Part shown: positions 12,501 to 20,937 of the stretch, one piece after another
Numbering within the stretch: the stretch's first letter is position 1
Layout: each line of letters starts with the position of its first letter
From: Achatina immaculata
Taxonomy: Eukaryota; Mollusca; Gastropoda; Stylommatophora; Achatinidae
Assembly (NCBI GenBank): GCA_009760885.1
Contig: CM019700.1
Span: forward strand, 4,194,062-4,258,061
Direction of reading: 5' to 3'
DNA length: 64,000 bases
Translations under genes and position numbers: made by a program
Notes under the pieces: generated by a model
What the model saw: the letters and a program-made list of their open reading frames with translations, nothing else
Databases searched by the model: none
What the model was told of the DNA's origin: nothing

Positions 12501-15500
12501 AAAAAAAAAGCTTTTGCCGAAATATTGGATTGTTATATGTCCTTCATTTATATGCACTGATCTTACTTTCTGCCATTCTTGTTTCTGTCCACTTCCCTTA
12601 CTCTTTCTGTCTTTTTGACACTTTACATTTGTCTATGTTCATTAGCTAATATATATGGTGGTTTGTTTTGTCTCCTCACATATTCCAAAATTGTGCCCAT
12701 ATTTCATGTTTTTATTTTTTTCAGCATGGGACCAGTCAGATAAATTTATGAAACTCTATTTAACTCTTGGCAACCTCAGTGCAATAAATGACAGCAACAT
12801 TTTAACAGAGTTTTCAGACAGGTGAGTGCCCTGCTTTTTTGTGGTGGGAGACAGGAGGTGGCTGTAGTGAATGAGGTAATGTGTGGTTTCTCAGGTTTCT
12901 TGCAAGTTTATGATGGTATATTTAAGTTTCAGTTTTGCTGATGGACATTTAGTTTGATGGGATTTTCACTTTATAACTCCAAAAATTGATTCGTTATTAT
13001 TATAACTTTCAACATGAACCATCAGAAATGTTGAAAGAATTTTTTACTTAAAACAGTGCAAAGAAATAAAATTTCACTTATCACATTTTTTTGTAAAATG
13101 TAGATGAGCTTTGTAGATCTCTTCTTCTTCTTCGTTCGCTTCTGCCACCAAGACCGCCCTGTGATCCTACTGAATTTACCCCTGTGGTCCTCTGTAGGTC
13201 CCGAGATCCCTGAGGGAACCACAAGAAGTTCAGATTATCACACGGCTTGAGCCTGTAATCTTGGTGGGTCTCAGAAGCGGGCTTGCATGACACCATGGTT
13301 TTCGTTGCACCAGTTTTTAAGTTTGTGAACATCCACAGACTATTGTGTATCAAGACTGTAAAAGAAACATTATTGTAACATGCCACTGGGAGACTTAGGA
13401 ACATGGAGTTAGTGCCCATGTTTTCCTTGACCTGTCAGCACGCTAGAGGGTTATATAGTCTGTATCATGCCAGGCCACTTTTCCTTTCACAGCGTTAGAA
13501 AAAAGCCAGGTTCTCAGTTTTACTGCTGGGTGACTGGGTTGCCTTTGGGTGACTGGGGTACCTTCATCTGGGTTTAAACCATCAACCTCCACATGAGAGA
13601 TGAACACACAAGCCACTTTGCTGCTAAGCTACACATATGGATTCCAAACAAAGGTGCATATGTGTATTGATATCATGAAGCTTCAAGTGAAAGAAAGTGA
13701 AAATACTTGAAATCATGATTAGAAAATATAGTAACTGCTGTCCAACGAAGAGCACCGAGTGAACTTTGATAAATTGTGAATACAAATTTTTCATGATTTA
13801 TTCTCTTTGGCCACAAAGTTTTCCTGTGTCACTCCAGATCTGTCACAGTCAAAATCCAGTTCCCCAACAAAACAAGCCAGCTGCACATTGCCAGATTGTG
13901 TGAAGACATTTTTCCCAAAGATTGTTTCTGTAAGGTAGGTTCAGAATGTTTTGTTTTCCCTTTCATTCATGAGTTATTGTGAGTGTGGATACATGCACAT
14001 GTAACTTATTGTTACTTGAGCATCTTTTTATCCCTCAAAGCACTGACAGCCGTTTATATTGTGCGAGTGTCTCTTAGGCAGACATTCTCAAATTTAAGAG
14101 ACAGTTTTTGTAACTATTATTTTACAGATGGCCATTTATATCACTTGTTTTATTTTAAAGTGTTGACAAAAAATTAGCTGCGGTCATTTGGTTGTGTTCA
14201 AGAGTTCATAATCATCATCATTGGGTGCCATTCCAGTAGGCATTGACATTTGTGCTTCTCCGCAGGACTTGTTCCTTGATATATTCCACGGAAAATATCA
14301 GTAGTTGGGTGTTATTATTTTTATACTTCCGTAAACATTAAAATTTGGCATCTTGTCTTTGCCTAATAAACCTAGGTGGCTTTGCTTGTGTGTCAAGGAA
14401 CAGTGTTTGGTAGGATTAGAATTAACACAAGAATGTTAGGTACCTGTCTTTACATTCGGATTGATCAGATTACATAAAGTGTCAAGTCTATAACCCAGTG
14501 TCTTCAGATGTGAAGTTAGCCAGCAATTGGCTGTGCTTCCCCTGTGCTCTCCATAATTCTAAATATAGGTCTTGAACTTTCACTTTCACACAGAACTTCT
14601 GCTTTTGTTATGCATCATCTCTGTAGCACACAGAACTTCTGCATTTTGTTATGCATCATCTCTGTAACACACAGAACTTGTGCTTTTTGTTATGCATCAT
14701 CTCTGTAGCACACAAAACATTTGATTTTATTATCTGTCATAACACACAGAACATTTGATTTTGTTATTTGTCATAACACACAGAACATTTGATTTTGTTA
14801 TCTGTTATAACACATAGAACATGTGATTTTGTTATCTGTCATAACACACAGAATATTTGATTTTATTATCTGTCATAACACACAGAACATTTGATTTTGT
14901 TATCTGTTATAACACATAGAACATGTGATTTTGTTATCTGTCATAACACACAGAATATTTGATTTTATTATCTGTCATAACACACAGAGCATTTGATTTT
15001 GTTATCTGTTATAACACATAGAACATGTGATTTTGTTATCTGTCATAACACACAGAATATTTGATTTTATTATCTGTCATAACACACAGAACATTTGATT
15101 TTGTTATCTGTCATAACATACAGAGCATTTGATTTTGTCATGTGTCATAACACACAGAACATTTTATTTTGTTATCTATCATAACATACAGAGCATTTGA
15201 TTTTGTTATCTGTCATGACACACAAAGCATTTGATTTTGTCATGTGTCATAACACACAAAACATTTGATTTTGTTATCTATCATAAGAAACAGAGCATTC
15301 ACTTTCATGAACTTGTCTATTTACAGAAAAAGTCTGAGTATATCCTGGTTATGCTGAAGAAGGCTGAGGTTGGGAAAACATGGCCGTCTGTGACCGAGAG
15401 AGAAAAAAAGTCCAAGGAGAAGGACAAGTAAGAGTTGAAATCTTGATGTCACAAACTGGTGGTCAGTCCTGACTTTAGTCATATGTTCATGGGTCCTGAC

Positions 15501-16601
15501 CCCATGCACTGAGTTTTTTTGTCCAAGTCTGGGAGTTTTGTGTGAAAATGGCTGATAGAGATGGTGTAGTAGTCAGGGCTAGTCCTTGCTTTGTCTGGCT
15601 TGATACGTATTCCAAGACTTTTGAGACAGTATCACGTACAGTCAGTGAAATAAAATGTATACACTTCAAGCTTATGTGCGTGTCAAAATCAGAATGCTGG
15701 TATGGACATTGTGTGGCTGTTGGAGCAGAGAGTAGGGTGTTCTTAGCAGATGATTGTGTGGTGATGTGAGGGTGTAGGAACAGAGAGTAGGGTGTTCGTA
15801 GCAGATGATTGTCTGATATAGGGTGTTCTTAACTGATAATTGTGTGGAAATGTTAAAATGTGAGCAGATTGGTAGCAGGTTACAATGACCAACTTGAGGA
15901 CCCAGACAAGCTTCTTAGCTGACTCCACCGCCATGCAGACCACAGTGAGCATTGCCCCATTAGGCTAAGCCTGTTGCAAAGACCAGCAGTGGAGAGATAT
16001 GTCGTGGTTCGACCAGTTCCTCTTTGCAGGCTCTGATAGCCATACTGTTAGTCTAGTGCTTATTTTTGTTTCCGGATTTTGTATTAGCTGTATAATCCAT
16101 CATCCATCCATCCATCCATGTCCTTGGTCGGCAATCGGCTGAGCTGTCATTGCCCAGTACACCCTGTGGTGTCATGCAGGACATCCTCTACCTCTCACGG
16201 CCAGCGTTTGTGCCACAGCCGTGCTGCATGCTGCTGTTTTCTACTTCTACGGTTCTCTGCCAGGTGGCCTTTATTAGCCACAGATTAAAGGCTCTATGAG
16301 GGAAGAGACTGTAAGATGAGAATCAGCAGAGGAGCATTGAAAAGCTTTTCAGTTTTAAGAATGAGAAGAAAATCCTCGTGTATAATGTTAATATGAAAAC
16401 GATTGGTGGATTTTAATCTGATTTTTGTTTTTGTTTCCCATTTGCAGGCCAAAATTTGAAGAAAGTGAGGATCCAAGTACCAGCATCACAAAAATGTTGA
16501 AGAACATGTATGACGAGGGGGATGATGAGATGAAGCGTACAATATCCAAGGCCTGGTACCAATCACAGACCAGGCAGCACGGAGAAATACCCGACCTCTA
16601 A
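3525..16601 (+). CDS. CACYBP: Calcyclin-binding protein / Siah-1-interacting protein (CacyBP/SIP), six coding exons
   Basis: Coding exons are 3525-3548, 11219-11432, 12725-12821, 13838-13934, 15327-15427 and 16448-16601. They sum to 687 nt, giving 228 aa and TAA; the human protein is also 228 aa. Known role: an adaptor linking Siah-1 to Skp1-type ubiquitin ligase components in beta-catenin turnover; it also binds S100 proteins. The order here is an N-terminal helical segment (about 1-45), a Gly/Ala/Ser-rich linker (about 52-70), a CS domain opening with NYAWDQSDKF (78-87), and a C-terminal SGS domain with YDEGDDEMKRTISKAW. Introns are all GT-AG with phases 0, 1, 2, 0, 2. The upstream frame stays open to 3333, but the chosen ATG has A at -3 and gives the family length. 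LINE fragments, a SINE, a foldback and several arrays occupy the introns without touching an exon. Confidence 0.95.
3637..4027 (+). mobile_element. Family H dispersed element, 5' part (duplicated copy)
   Basis: The reverse complement of 33540-33775 matches this segment, including the stretch around GTGAGACAGGGAACATAGAT. It is the first of two copies made by the 1063-bp duplication and ends where the A2 LINE was inserted. No coding function is recognised. Confidence 0.7.
4028..4715 (+). pseudogene. LINE A2 reverse transcriptase, truncated by the tandem duplication
   Basis: An open frame from 4032 carries the RT fingers and palm with motif A (NFIDFKKAFD) and motif B (GVKQGCILSP). It stops at 4715 because the duplication junction at 4699/4700 replaces motif C and the C-terminus with family H sequence. 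The protein is identical to the start of the longer copy at 5095 up to the junction. Confidence 0.88.
4700..5090 (+). mobile_element. Family H dispersed element, 5' part
   Basis: Second copy of the H 5' part. It ends at AGACTAT (5084-5090). The same heptamer restarts the H sequence at 6622 on the other side of the LINE, so this H element was split by the LINE insertion. Confidence 0.75.
5091..6621 (+). mobile_element. RTE-type LINE A2, 5'-truncated, recent insertion
   Basis: The insertion is flanked by the 7-bp duplication AGACTAT (5084-5090 and 6622-6628) and sits inside a family H element. The H copy near 33.48 kb shows the uninterrupted site. The 3' end is a short AT-rich repeat of the GATATAA type, 30 bases after the stop codon. 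The endonuclease part is absent, as is usual for 5'-truncated LINE copies. Confidence 0.9.
5095..6591 (+). CDS. LINE A2 reverse transcriptase, 498 aa open frame
   Basis: An RNA-dependent DNA polymerase of a non-LTR retrotransposon. Its motifs, in order: PKKGN and NWRGVTL (RT 1-2), FRKGRSCLDQ, motif A FIDFKKAFD (about residue 143), motif B GVKQGCILSP (about 202), motif C LDFADD (about 240), then the thumb and a C-terminal region with RGRPRETL and ending ALCDV. No stop or frameshift is seen, in contrast to every other LINE in the window. The N-terminal endonuclease is missing, so the copy cannot be autonomous. The start codon is simply the first in frame after the truncation point. Confidence 0.9.
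   Translation: MHEIETAVNLMANNKAAGEDEITAEMLKAINSDNMRQLQRMFNKIWKEEKVPSNWKKGIIVKIPKKGNLSDCNNWRGVTLISVVSKVFCKVILNRLKDIVDTAMREEQAGFRKGRSCLDQIFTLRIILEEHIEKQKPLILNFIDFKKAFDSIHRDSLWRILGLYGIPSKIVNIIKDLYNGYGCAVKTEEGMSEWFQIETGVKQGCILSPLLFGITIDFIMTQCCTGNTGIDWVHGTQLEDLDFADDITLISNNVNSMQEKTDSLSSLASKIGLEINKDKTKIMKIPINQNGKIHIEGTDIEEVNQFAYLGSYIDQDGDTRKEVRIRIAKAASIFKNLENIWNSKVISTKTKLRLFNSNVISTLIYACESWKTTKEIEKKLDSFENKCLRKILGIKWNEFKNNAEIRQMTEQQPVSRVIRKRRWTYVGHLMRRNEQRIPKQAIKWNTTGRRKRGRPRETLKRTLLREAKLTGITSFDEVERLAEDRKNWRTTLRALCDV
6622..6925 (+). mobile_element. Family H dispersed element, 3' part with (GAA)n tail
   Basis: Continues the H element interrupted by LINE A2. It matches the reverse complement of 33155-33490 and ends in GCGTATGAAGAAGAAG-type sequence at 6898-6922. 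It is non-coding as far as can be seen and behaves like a short retroposon. Confidence 0.7.
7285..7490. repeat. 42-bp tandem array inside LINE C
   Basis: About five copies of a unit containing CACTTCCATAGAATAGGATA. The unit matches the LINE's own YGSE-encoding segment (reverse complement), so it appears to have expanded in place. Confidence 0.85.
7816..8545. repeat. 17-bp tandem array inside LINE C
   Basis: Around forty variants of TTGTTCATGTTGTAGCC lie between RT motifs B and C. The reverse complement gives the asparagine-rich spacer codons that precede YADD in related copies, so the unit is RT-derived. A foreign segment with a CAT trinucleotide run interrupts it at about 8115-8235. Confidence 0.85.
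8647..9280. repeat. 26-bp tandem array inside LINE C
   Basis: About 24 units of the CCTGCCTGTCATATTTTCTG type, more diverged toward the right. It lies between RT motifs A and B, where the reverse complement encodes an ENMTGK-like stretch that normally occurs once. Confidence 0.88.
9395..9880. repeat. Array of about 46 bp, left part
   Basis: About ten units containing AATACTGATGCTATGT and a poly-A run of varying length. The first unit overlaps the segment just before LINE C motif A. The array resumes at 10482 after an inserted LINE. Confidence 0.88.
9881..10480 (-). mobile_element. LINE family A 3' fragment inserted in a tandem array
   Basis: The minus strand encodes the family A C-terminus, from QKFKYLGAVITSDGK (10467) through SESWTIGKSAQKSLEAAE to RGRPREM and NASRHGT. 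There is one frame change near 10070. The tail is the TGATGA repeat at 9881-9894. Array units flank it on both sides, so the insertion came after the array formed. Confidence 0.9.
10482..10602. repeat. Array of about 46 bp, right part
   Basis: Two to three further units of the array seen at 9395-9880, separated from it by the LINE A insertion. Confidence 0.88.
10603..11040 (-). repeat. 49-bp array derived from SINE1
   Basis: Eight near-identical units containing GTGTCCATATTCTCCTTGAC. The unit corresponds to the 3' body of SINE1 as seen at 43290-43340, and the leading segment (10605-10650) is SINE1 3' end sequence. It lies about 180 bp upstream of CACYBP exon 2. Confidence 0.88.
11219..11432 (+). 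CDS. CACYBP: CACYBP coding exon 2
   Basis: Residues 9-79 plus one base. It encodes the N-terminal helical region (LRLDLEEFEELHKTARRQR and onward) and a Gly/Ala/Ser-rich linker, ending just before the CS domain. The acceptor is TTTCTCAG and the donor GTGAGT. Confidence 0.96.
11433..11715 (+). repeat. Degenerate tandem repeat at the start of intron 2
   Basis: Irregular units of roughly 50 bp sharing GGTATCTTTA and GATACC-like words begin immediately after the exon 2 donor. They are too diverged for an exact period. Confidence 0.5.
12067..12130. repeat. 41-bp direct duplication
   Basis: AGCTATTTAGCTAATATATA and its surroundings occur twice (12069-12090 and 12110-12131). A further copy of TTAGCTAATATATA lies on the far side of the foldback at 12642-12655. 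Confidence 0.8.
12131..12641. repeat. Foldback (long inverted repeat) in CACYBP intron 2
   Basis: The left arm (about 12190-12385) and right arm (about 12430-12610) are imperfect reverse complements, for example GTGGACAGAAACAAGAATGG at 12226 against its complement near 12575. The loop is about 45 bp. A 14-bp direct repeat flanks the structure. It looks like a foldback-type transposable element. In pre-mRNA it would form a long hairpin. Confidence 0.8.
12725..12821 (+). CDS. CACYBP: CACYBP coding exon 3
   Basis: Residues 80-111 plus two bases; first half of the CS domain (AWDQSDKFMKLYLTLGNL). The acceptor follows a T-rich tract ending TTCAG; the donor is GTGAGT. Confidence 0.96.
13117..13340 (-). 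mobile_element. Possible (GAA)n-tailed retroposon fragment
   Basis: On the minus strand the segment ends in GCGAACGAAGAAGAAGAAG, the same 3' end as the jockey-like fragment at 48400-48761 and close to that of family H. The body has no recognised match. Confidence 0.4.
13381..13640 (-). mobile_element. SINE1 copy in CACYBP intron 3
   Basis: The minus strand matches SINE1 at 53854-54060 along its length: the B-box region (GTTTAAACCC, decayed), GGGTGACTGG-type central motif and CTGACAGGTCAAGGAAAA 3' body. It is diverged, with a short internal duplication of GGGTGACTGGG. Confidence 0.75.
13838..13934 (+). CDS. CACYBP: CACYBP coding exon 4
   Basis: Residues 112-144; second half of the CS domain (SVTVKIQFPNKTSQLHIARL). 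The acceptor CACTCCAG was chosen because it keeps phase and alignment; the donor is GTAGGT. Confidence 0.93.
14205..14290 (-). mobile_element. LINE family A 3' end, decayed
   Basis: The CATCATCATC run and the following 60 bases match the terminal part of family A (compare 9887-9945) with many substitutions. It lies in CACYBP intron 4. Confidence 0.55.
14580..15297. repeat. 34-bp tandem array in CACYBP intron 4
   Basis: About twenty units containing ACATTTGATTTTGTTATCTG. In the middle, sets of three units repeat as a block of about 105 bp. The array ends only about 30 bp before the exon 5 acceptor. Confidence 0.88.
15327..15427 (+). CDS. CACYBP: CACYBP coding exon 5
   Basis: Residues 145-177 plus two bases; end of the CS domain (KKSEYILVMLKKAEVGKTW) and a charged linker. 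The acceptor is TTTACAG and the donor GTAAGA. Confidence 0.96.
15880..16040 (-). mobile_element. Family G element fragment, decayed
   Basis: The segment around GACTCCACCGCCATG (15922) matches the centre of family G in reverse orientation (compare 57830-57920). It is in CACYBP intron 5 and is very diverged. Confidence 0.5.
16085..16300. repeat. Unclassified dispersed repeat fragment
   Basis: Begins with a (CATC)n run and ends with AGCCACAGATTAAAGGCTC, a word shared with the segment at 8155-8180. Probably the 3' end of a LINE on the minus strand; family not recognised. Confidence 0.4.
16448..16601 (+). CDS. CACYBP: CACYBP coding exon 6 with stop
   Basis: Residues 178-228 and TAA. It encodes the SGS domain, including the acidic MYDEGDDEMKRTISKAWYQS stretch that is the most conserved part of the family, and ends PDL. 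No clear polyadenylation signal lies close downstream. Confidence 0.97.
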
Positions 16602-16689
16602 CCTGGTGACTTTCATTTCAGGTAGTGTCGGGTTTTGTTGCACTGTGATTTAGGAAAAAAAAATGCGTTCTTGCCAGCGCTGGTAAATT

Positions 16690-16965
16690 TTGGTCTTCGG
16701 TGATGGTGGTTGTGGTTATGTTGGTGATTATTGTTTGTGGATGTGGTTGTAGTTATGTTTGTGATTATTATTTGTGGTTGTAGTTATGTTGGTGATTATT
16801 ATTTGTGGTTGTAGTTATGTTGGTGATTATTATTTGTGGTTGTAATGTTGGTGATTATTATTTGTGGTTGTGGTTGTAATGTTGGTGATTATTATTTGTG
16901 GTTGTAATTATGTTGGTGATTATTATTTGTGGTTGTAGTTATGTTGGTGATTATTATCCAAGGTT
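16690..16965 (+). repeat. 31-bp tandem array downstream of CACYBP
   Basis: About nine units containing GTTATGTTGGTGATTATTAT. It may lie within the CACYBP 3' UTR; this cannot be decided from sequence. Confidence 0.88.
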
Positions 16966-16984
16966 GTGGTGAGACTAAACTGAA

Positions 16985-17560
16985 AGAACATGTTTGAACG
17001 CAGCGTTCACAGTACCTAAAATGGCCTCGACACAAGCACATGCTTTCTCAGATTATCACGATAAAACGAGAAGTAGGAAATCCGCCTCCTTAAATCATGG
17101 ATGGAATATGCCAAGCCAAAAGAGCTTTCAAGCAAATGAGAAACATCTTGTGCAATGCTTCATCAGAGAGTTTGAAAATGCTACATTTAGCTATTTTATG
17201 GCAATGAATTGTGCACAATCAACAGATCACTAGAGGCAACAGAGATGTGGTTTCTTGGAACATTGTTAAGGGTACCATGAACAGCTAAGATGGCAGACAG
17301 GGAATGTCTAACAAAAGCAAACGTAGATAGGAACCTAAATAAATTCATCATTCCTTGGACATACATGAAAAGGGGAGGGCTTGAAAACATAATAACAGGG
17401 AAGATAAATGGCAATAGAGGCAAGGGAGGAAATAGAGAAAAAAAAATTATGGACATCTTATGCGATAGCAAGAAAACAAAAAAATCTGTGGACATTTAAG
17501 AGTGGCAGTATCTTATACGAGAGGACCTGATGACAGTGAGTTTGACGATGATGACTGGTG
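16985..17560 (+). mobile_element. LINE family C 3' fragment
   Basis: The plus strand carries the C-terminal part: SLEATEM-like codons near 17225, then KMADRECLTKA near 17290 and a lysine/glycine-rich stretch where related LINEs have RGRPR. It ends near a GACGATGATGAC tail (17544-17557). Frames are broken. The unmutated start of the fragment is unclear. Confidence 0.7.
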
Positions 17561-17674
17561 TATCACCTAGCAAACATTTGACTTATTTTGCTGTTTAGCT
17601 CTGTTCTGTGAAATCTTGTCAGTTCCTGTGGTCTTTTTGTTCTTTGTCTTATAGAACTGAGCATTTCACATCTT

Positions 17675-17882
17675 TCACCGACAGCTTGTGGATGTTTGTT
17701 CTTAGCAGCTGACACTTTGAGGATGTTTGTTCTTAGCAGCTGACACTTTGAGGATGTTTGTTCTTAGCAGCTGACACCTTGAGGATGTTTGTTCTTAGCA
17801 GCTGACACTTTGAGGATGTTTGTTCTTAGCAGCTGACACTTTGAGGATGTTTATTCTTAGCAGCTGACACTTTGAGGGTGTG
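17675..17882 (+). repeat. 31-bp tandem array
   Basis: Six to seven units containing TTCTTAGCAGCTGACACTTT, nearly identical to each other. Confidence 0.9.
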
Positions 17883-17904
17883 TATTCTGTTGCAGTTAAT
17901 CAGG

Positions 17905-17995
17905 ATGAAGCTGTTACTAGGATAACTCTATGGAGAGGTGGGATGGTGTCTTGATCAGCTCTGGCTTGTATGCCGTGGTAACTGCTGTCATAATA
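17905..17995 (-). mobile_element. Family G fragment, decayed
   Basis: Contains GGAGAGGTGGGATGGTGTCT, matching the G segment GGAGAGGTGGGACAGGGTCT in reverse orientation. Confidence 0.5.
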
Positions 17996-18019
17996 GCACA
18001 GTTAACTTCCTTCCCTTAA

Positions 18020-18748
18020 ATAATGTAAGATGTCTCCTAGAGGTGATATAAGATGCCTCCTAGAGGTGATATAAGATGCCTCCTAGAGGTGATATAGGAT
18101 GCCTCCTAGAGGTGATATAAGATGCCTCCTAGAGATGATATAATATGCCTCCTAGAGGTGATATAAGATGCCTCCTAGAGGTGATATAAGATGCCTCCTA
18201 GAGGTGATATAAGATGCCTCCTAGAGGTGATATAAGATGCCTCCTAGAGGTGATATAAGATGCCTCCTAGAGGTGATATAGGATGCCTCCTGGAGATAAT
18301 ATAAGATGCCTCCTAGAGGTGATATAAGATGCCTCCTAGAGGTGATATAAGATGCCTCCTAGAGGTGATATAAGATGCCTCCTAGAGGTGATATAAGATG
18401 CCTCCTAGAGGTGATATAGGATGCCTCCTGGAGATAATATAAGATGCCTCCTAGAGGTGATATAAGATGCCTCCTAGAGGTGATATAAGATGCCTCCTAG
18501 AGGTGATATAAGATGCCTCCTAGAGGTGATATAATATGCCTCCTAGAGGTGATATAAGATGCCTCCTAGAGGTGATATAAGATGCCTCCTGGAGGTGATA
18601 TAGGATGCCTCCTGGAGATAATATAAGATGCCTCCTAGAGGTGATATAAGATGTCTCCTAGAGGTGATATAAGATGCCTTCTAAAGGTGAAGATGCCTCC
18701 TAGAGGTGATATAAGATGCCTCCTAGAGGTGATGTAAGTTGCCTCTTA
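18020..18748. repeat. 23-bp tandem array, main block
   Basis: About 31 units of the ATGCCTCCTAGAGGTGATAT type. The variant CCTGGAGATAAT recurs at 18289, 18427 and 18611, spaced by whole numbers of units, showing block-wise growth. Confidence 0.92.
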
Positions 18749-19847
18749 ATTCATTCATTCATTCATTCATTTGCATGTCCCTTGCGGAAATTTGCCTCCC
18801 ATACAGCACTCCTGTAGGTCTCTCGGTTGTGAGCAAGATGGCCTGCTGCTGCTGCATCCATTTGCAGATCATCAACGATGTCTTTCAGCCATCTTCGTTT
18901 TGGTCTTCCTCTTTTTCTTTTTCCCATTATGTATCCTTCCAAGACTGTCTTCTCTAAATTATCATGATGTTTAATGTGTCCAAAATGTTCAAGTTTTCTC
19001 TCTTTAATCCTCTTTACTAGCCAGCCTTCTTCAGTATTAAGCTCTTGTAGTATGGATATATTTGTTCTTTTTTGTGTCCACGATATTTGGAGAACTTTTC
19101 TGTAGCATTTACATTCAAAGTCATTTATGTGTTTCTCAGCTGTTTTGTTAAGTGTCCAGGTCTCACAGGCATATGTTGCGATGGGAAAGATGCATGCCCT
19201 TGTTCTGTCTGCTCCTCTCCACAGATTCTTTAGTTTTACTTTCTGAAGAGCGATAGATGTCCTCCTTTTAATTTCCCTCATTGTATTTCCATTATAAGTT
19301 AGTAGTGATCCAAGATATTCAAAACTCTCCACCTCTTCCAATTTTCCTCATTGATATATATTTCAGCTGCCTTATTTGTTTTGTCAGTTGTCATCAATTT
19401 AGTTTTCTTTGCATTAAGATAGAGGTTTAGCTCTTCACTGTTCTTACGGACTGACATAATTAGTTTTTCCATTCCTTTTTGTGTTGTGGACAGTAACACT
19501 GTGTCATCAACATATCTAATCTCTGGTATTTCATAACTTCCAATTGTTATGGCATTGTAATATTCTTTGTCTACATCTTCTCTAACATTCCTCATTATAT
19601 TTTCAGTATACAAGTTAAATAAGTAAGTTGACAATATGCACCCCTGACAGACCCCTTGTTTTATATCAAACCAAGTTGTTGTTTCACCATTTATTCTTAC
19701 TGCTGCTTGTTGGTCTAGATACAGCAGTGATGTTAATTGTATCAGATGTGTTGGAAATCCCATTTTTTCCATTATTTCCCAAAGTTTCTCATGTTGTATA
19801 CAATCAAATGGCTTTGAGTAGTCTATAAAGGATATATAAATATATCA
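18749..19847 (-). pseudogene. LINE family B, 5'-truncated, inserted in the 23-bp array
   Basis: The minus strand reads from motif A remnant FIDYSKPFD (about 19825) through motif B GVCQGCILS (about 19650) and motif C RYVDDTVLLS (about 19510). A frame change follows near 19335. The rest runs from EEVESFEYLGS to RGRPKRRW and GHANE. The stop codon is formed by the (GAAT)n tail at 18748-18772. Array units lie on both sides with CCTCTTA at each border (18742 and 19848), a likely target duplication. Confidence 0.9.
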
Positions 19848-20937
19848 CCTCTTAAAGGTGATGTAAATCGCCTCCTGGGGATGATATAAGGTGCCTCTTA
19901 AAAGTGATATAAGATGCCTCCTAGAGGTGATATAAGATGCCTCCTAGAGGTGATATAAGATGCCTCCTAGAGATAATATAATTTGCCTTCGAGAGGTGAT
20001 ATAAGATAGTGACTAGAAATTGGCAAGAGTTTTATTATTTCCTTCCGCATGTATAAGAAGTTAGGTCTATGCTGCTTTGGATGGCTGCAGTTTATTTCTT
20101 CTTGATAAGCTTCACCATGGCAGAGATATCTTGGTCATGTTTCACTACAGTGCATGTAATTTATAGTTTATTTATGTAATTCCAGGTAGGTAAACAAAAT
20201 ATTTTTCCTAGAAAGAATAAGACTATCTTTTTTTTTTTTCCCTCAAAACAGGATGCCTGTAGCTGTTTCGTTTCCCTCCCTGCAGTTTTGTGTGGCTGTT
20301 CCAGCGATCTGTTACCAAAATCAAGAGAATTGTCCAATTATATAGTTTAATAGAAAGCTACCATCATCAGCACTTGCTTGTGGATCAACAGATGAGCTCA
20401 TCGTGCCTGTTAGCTTGTGTTCATGTAACCAGTCAAGAATGACCGCACAGTAAACGCAGAACCTTTGTGAAATCTTAGAATAAACTAGGGGTAATTTGTG
20501 ATTGGTTTGTAGAGTTGTGTATGGAGGTAAAGAAAAGGCTCTGGTTATTTTATAATTTTGTTTGTGATAATATTTGTCCAGGGCCTCAAATTTTATTATT
20601 TTGTTTTTTTTTAAATCGTCATCATCTTGTGGCCACGACAGACTTTACTGGCTGTAATTCTTTTTTTGTGTGCGGTCTTTAATATTTTATATTGGATTAG
20701 TTACATATCTTTTCTTGCTGCACTTGGTCAGTATGTTCGGGTACTTCTTCTCTGTCTACCACTTCTTTCTCTTTGCCTAAAGTTTTCCAGTGCTGGTTTG
20801 ATTCTGTCATTTTGGGTTTTTCATGATGTCCATTAAGTTATAGTGCTTTGCTGATATTCATCTCATAAGTATCACTTATCACACAGTTATAGAGTGATAT
20901 ATACATAGCACTGCTTCATTACAGTTTCTTATCGCTG
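19526..20937. repeat. Large tandem duplication, copy 1 (1412 bp)
   Basis: This stretch is repeated at 20938-22350. It contains the distal part of the family B LINE, the resumed 23-bp array (19848-20010) and about 900 bp of sequence with no recognised feature. CTG is shared at the junctions. Confidence 0.93.
19848..20010. repeat. 23-bp tandem array resumed after LINE B
   Basis: Seven units, with more variation than the main block. A duplicated copy is at 21260-21422. Confidence 0.88.
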
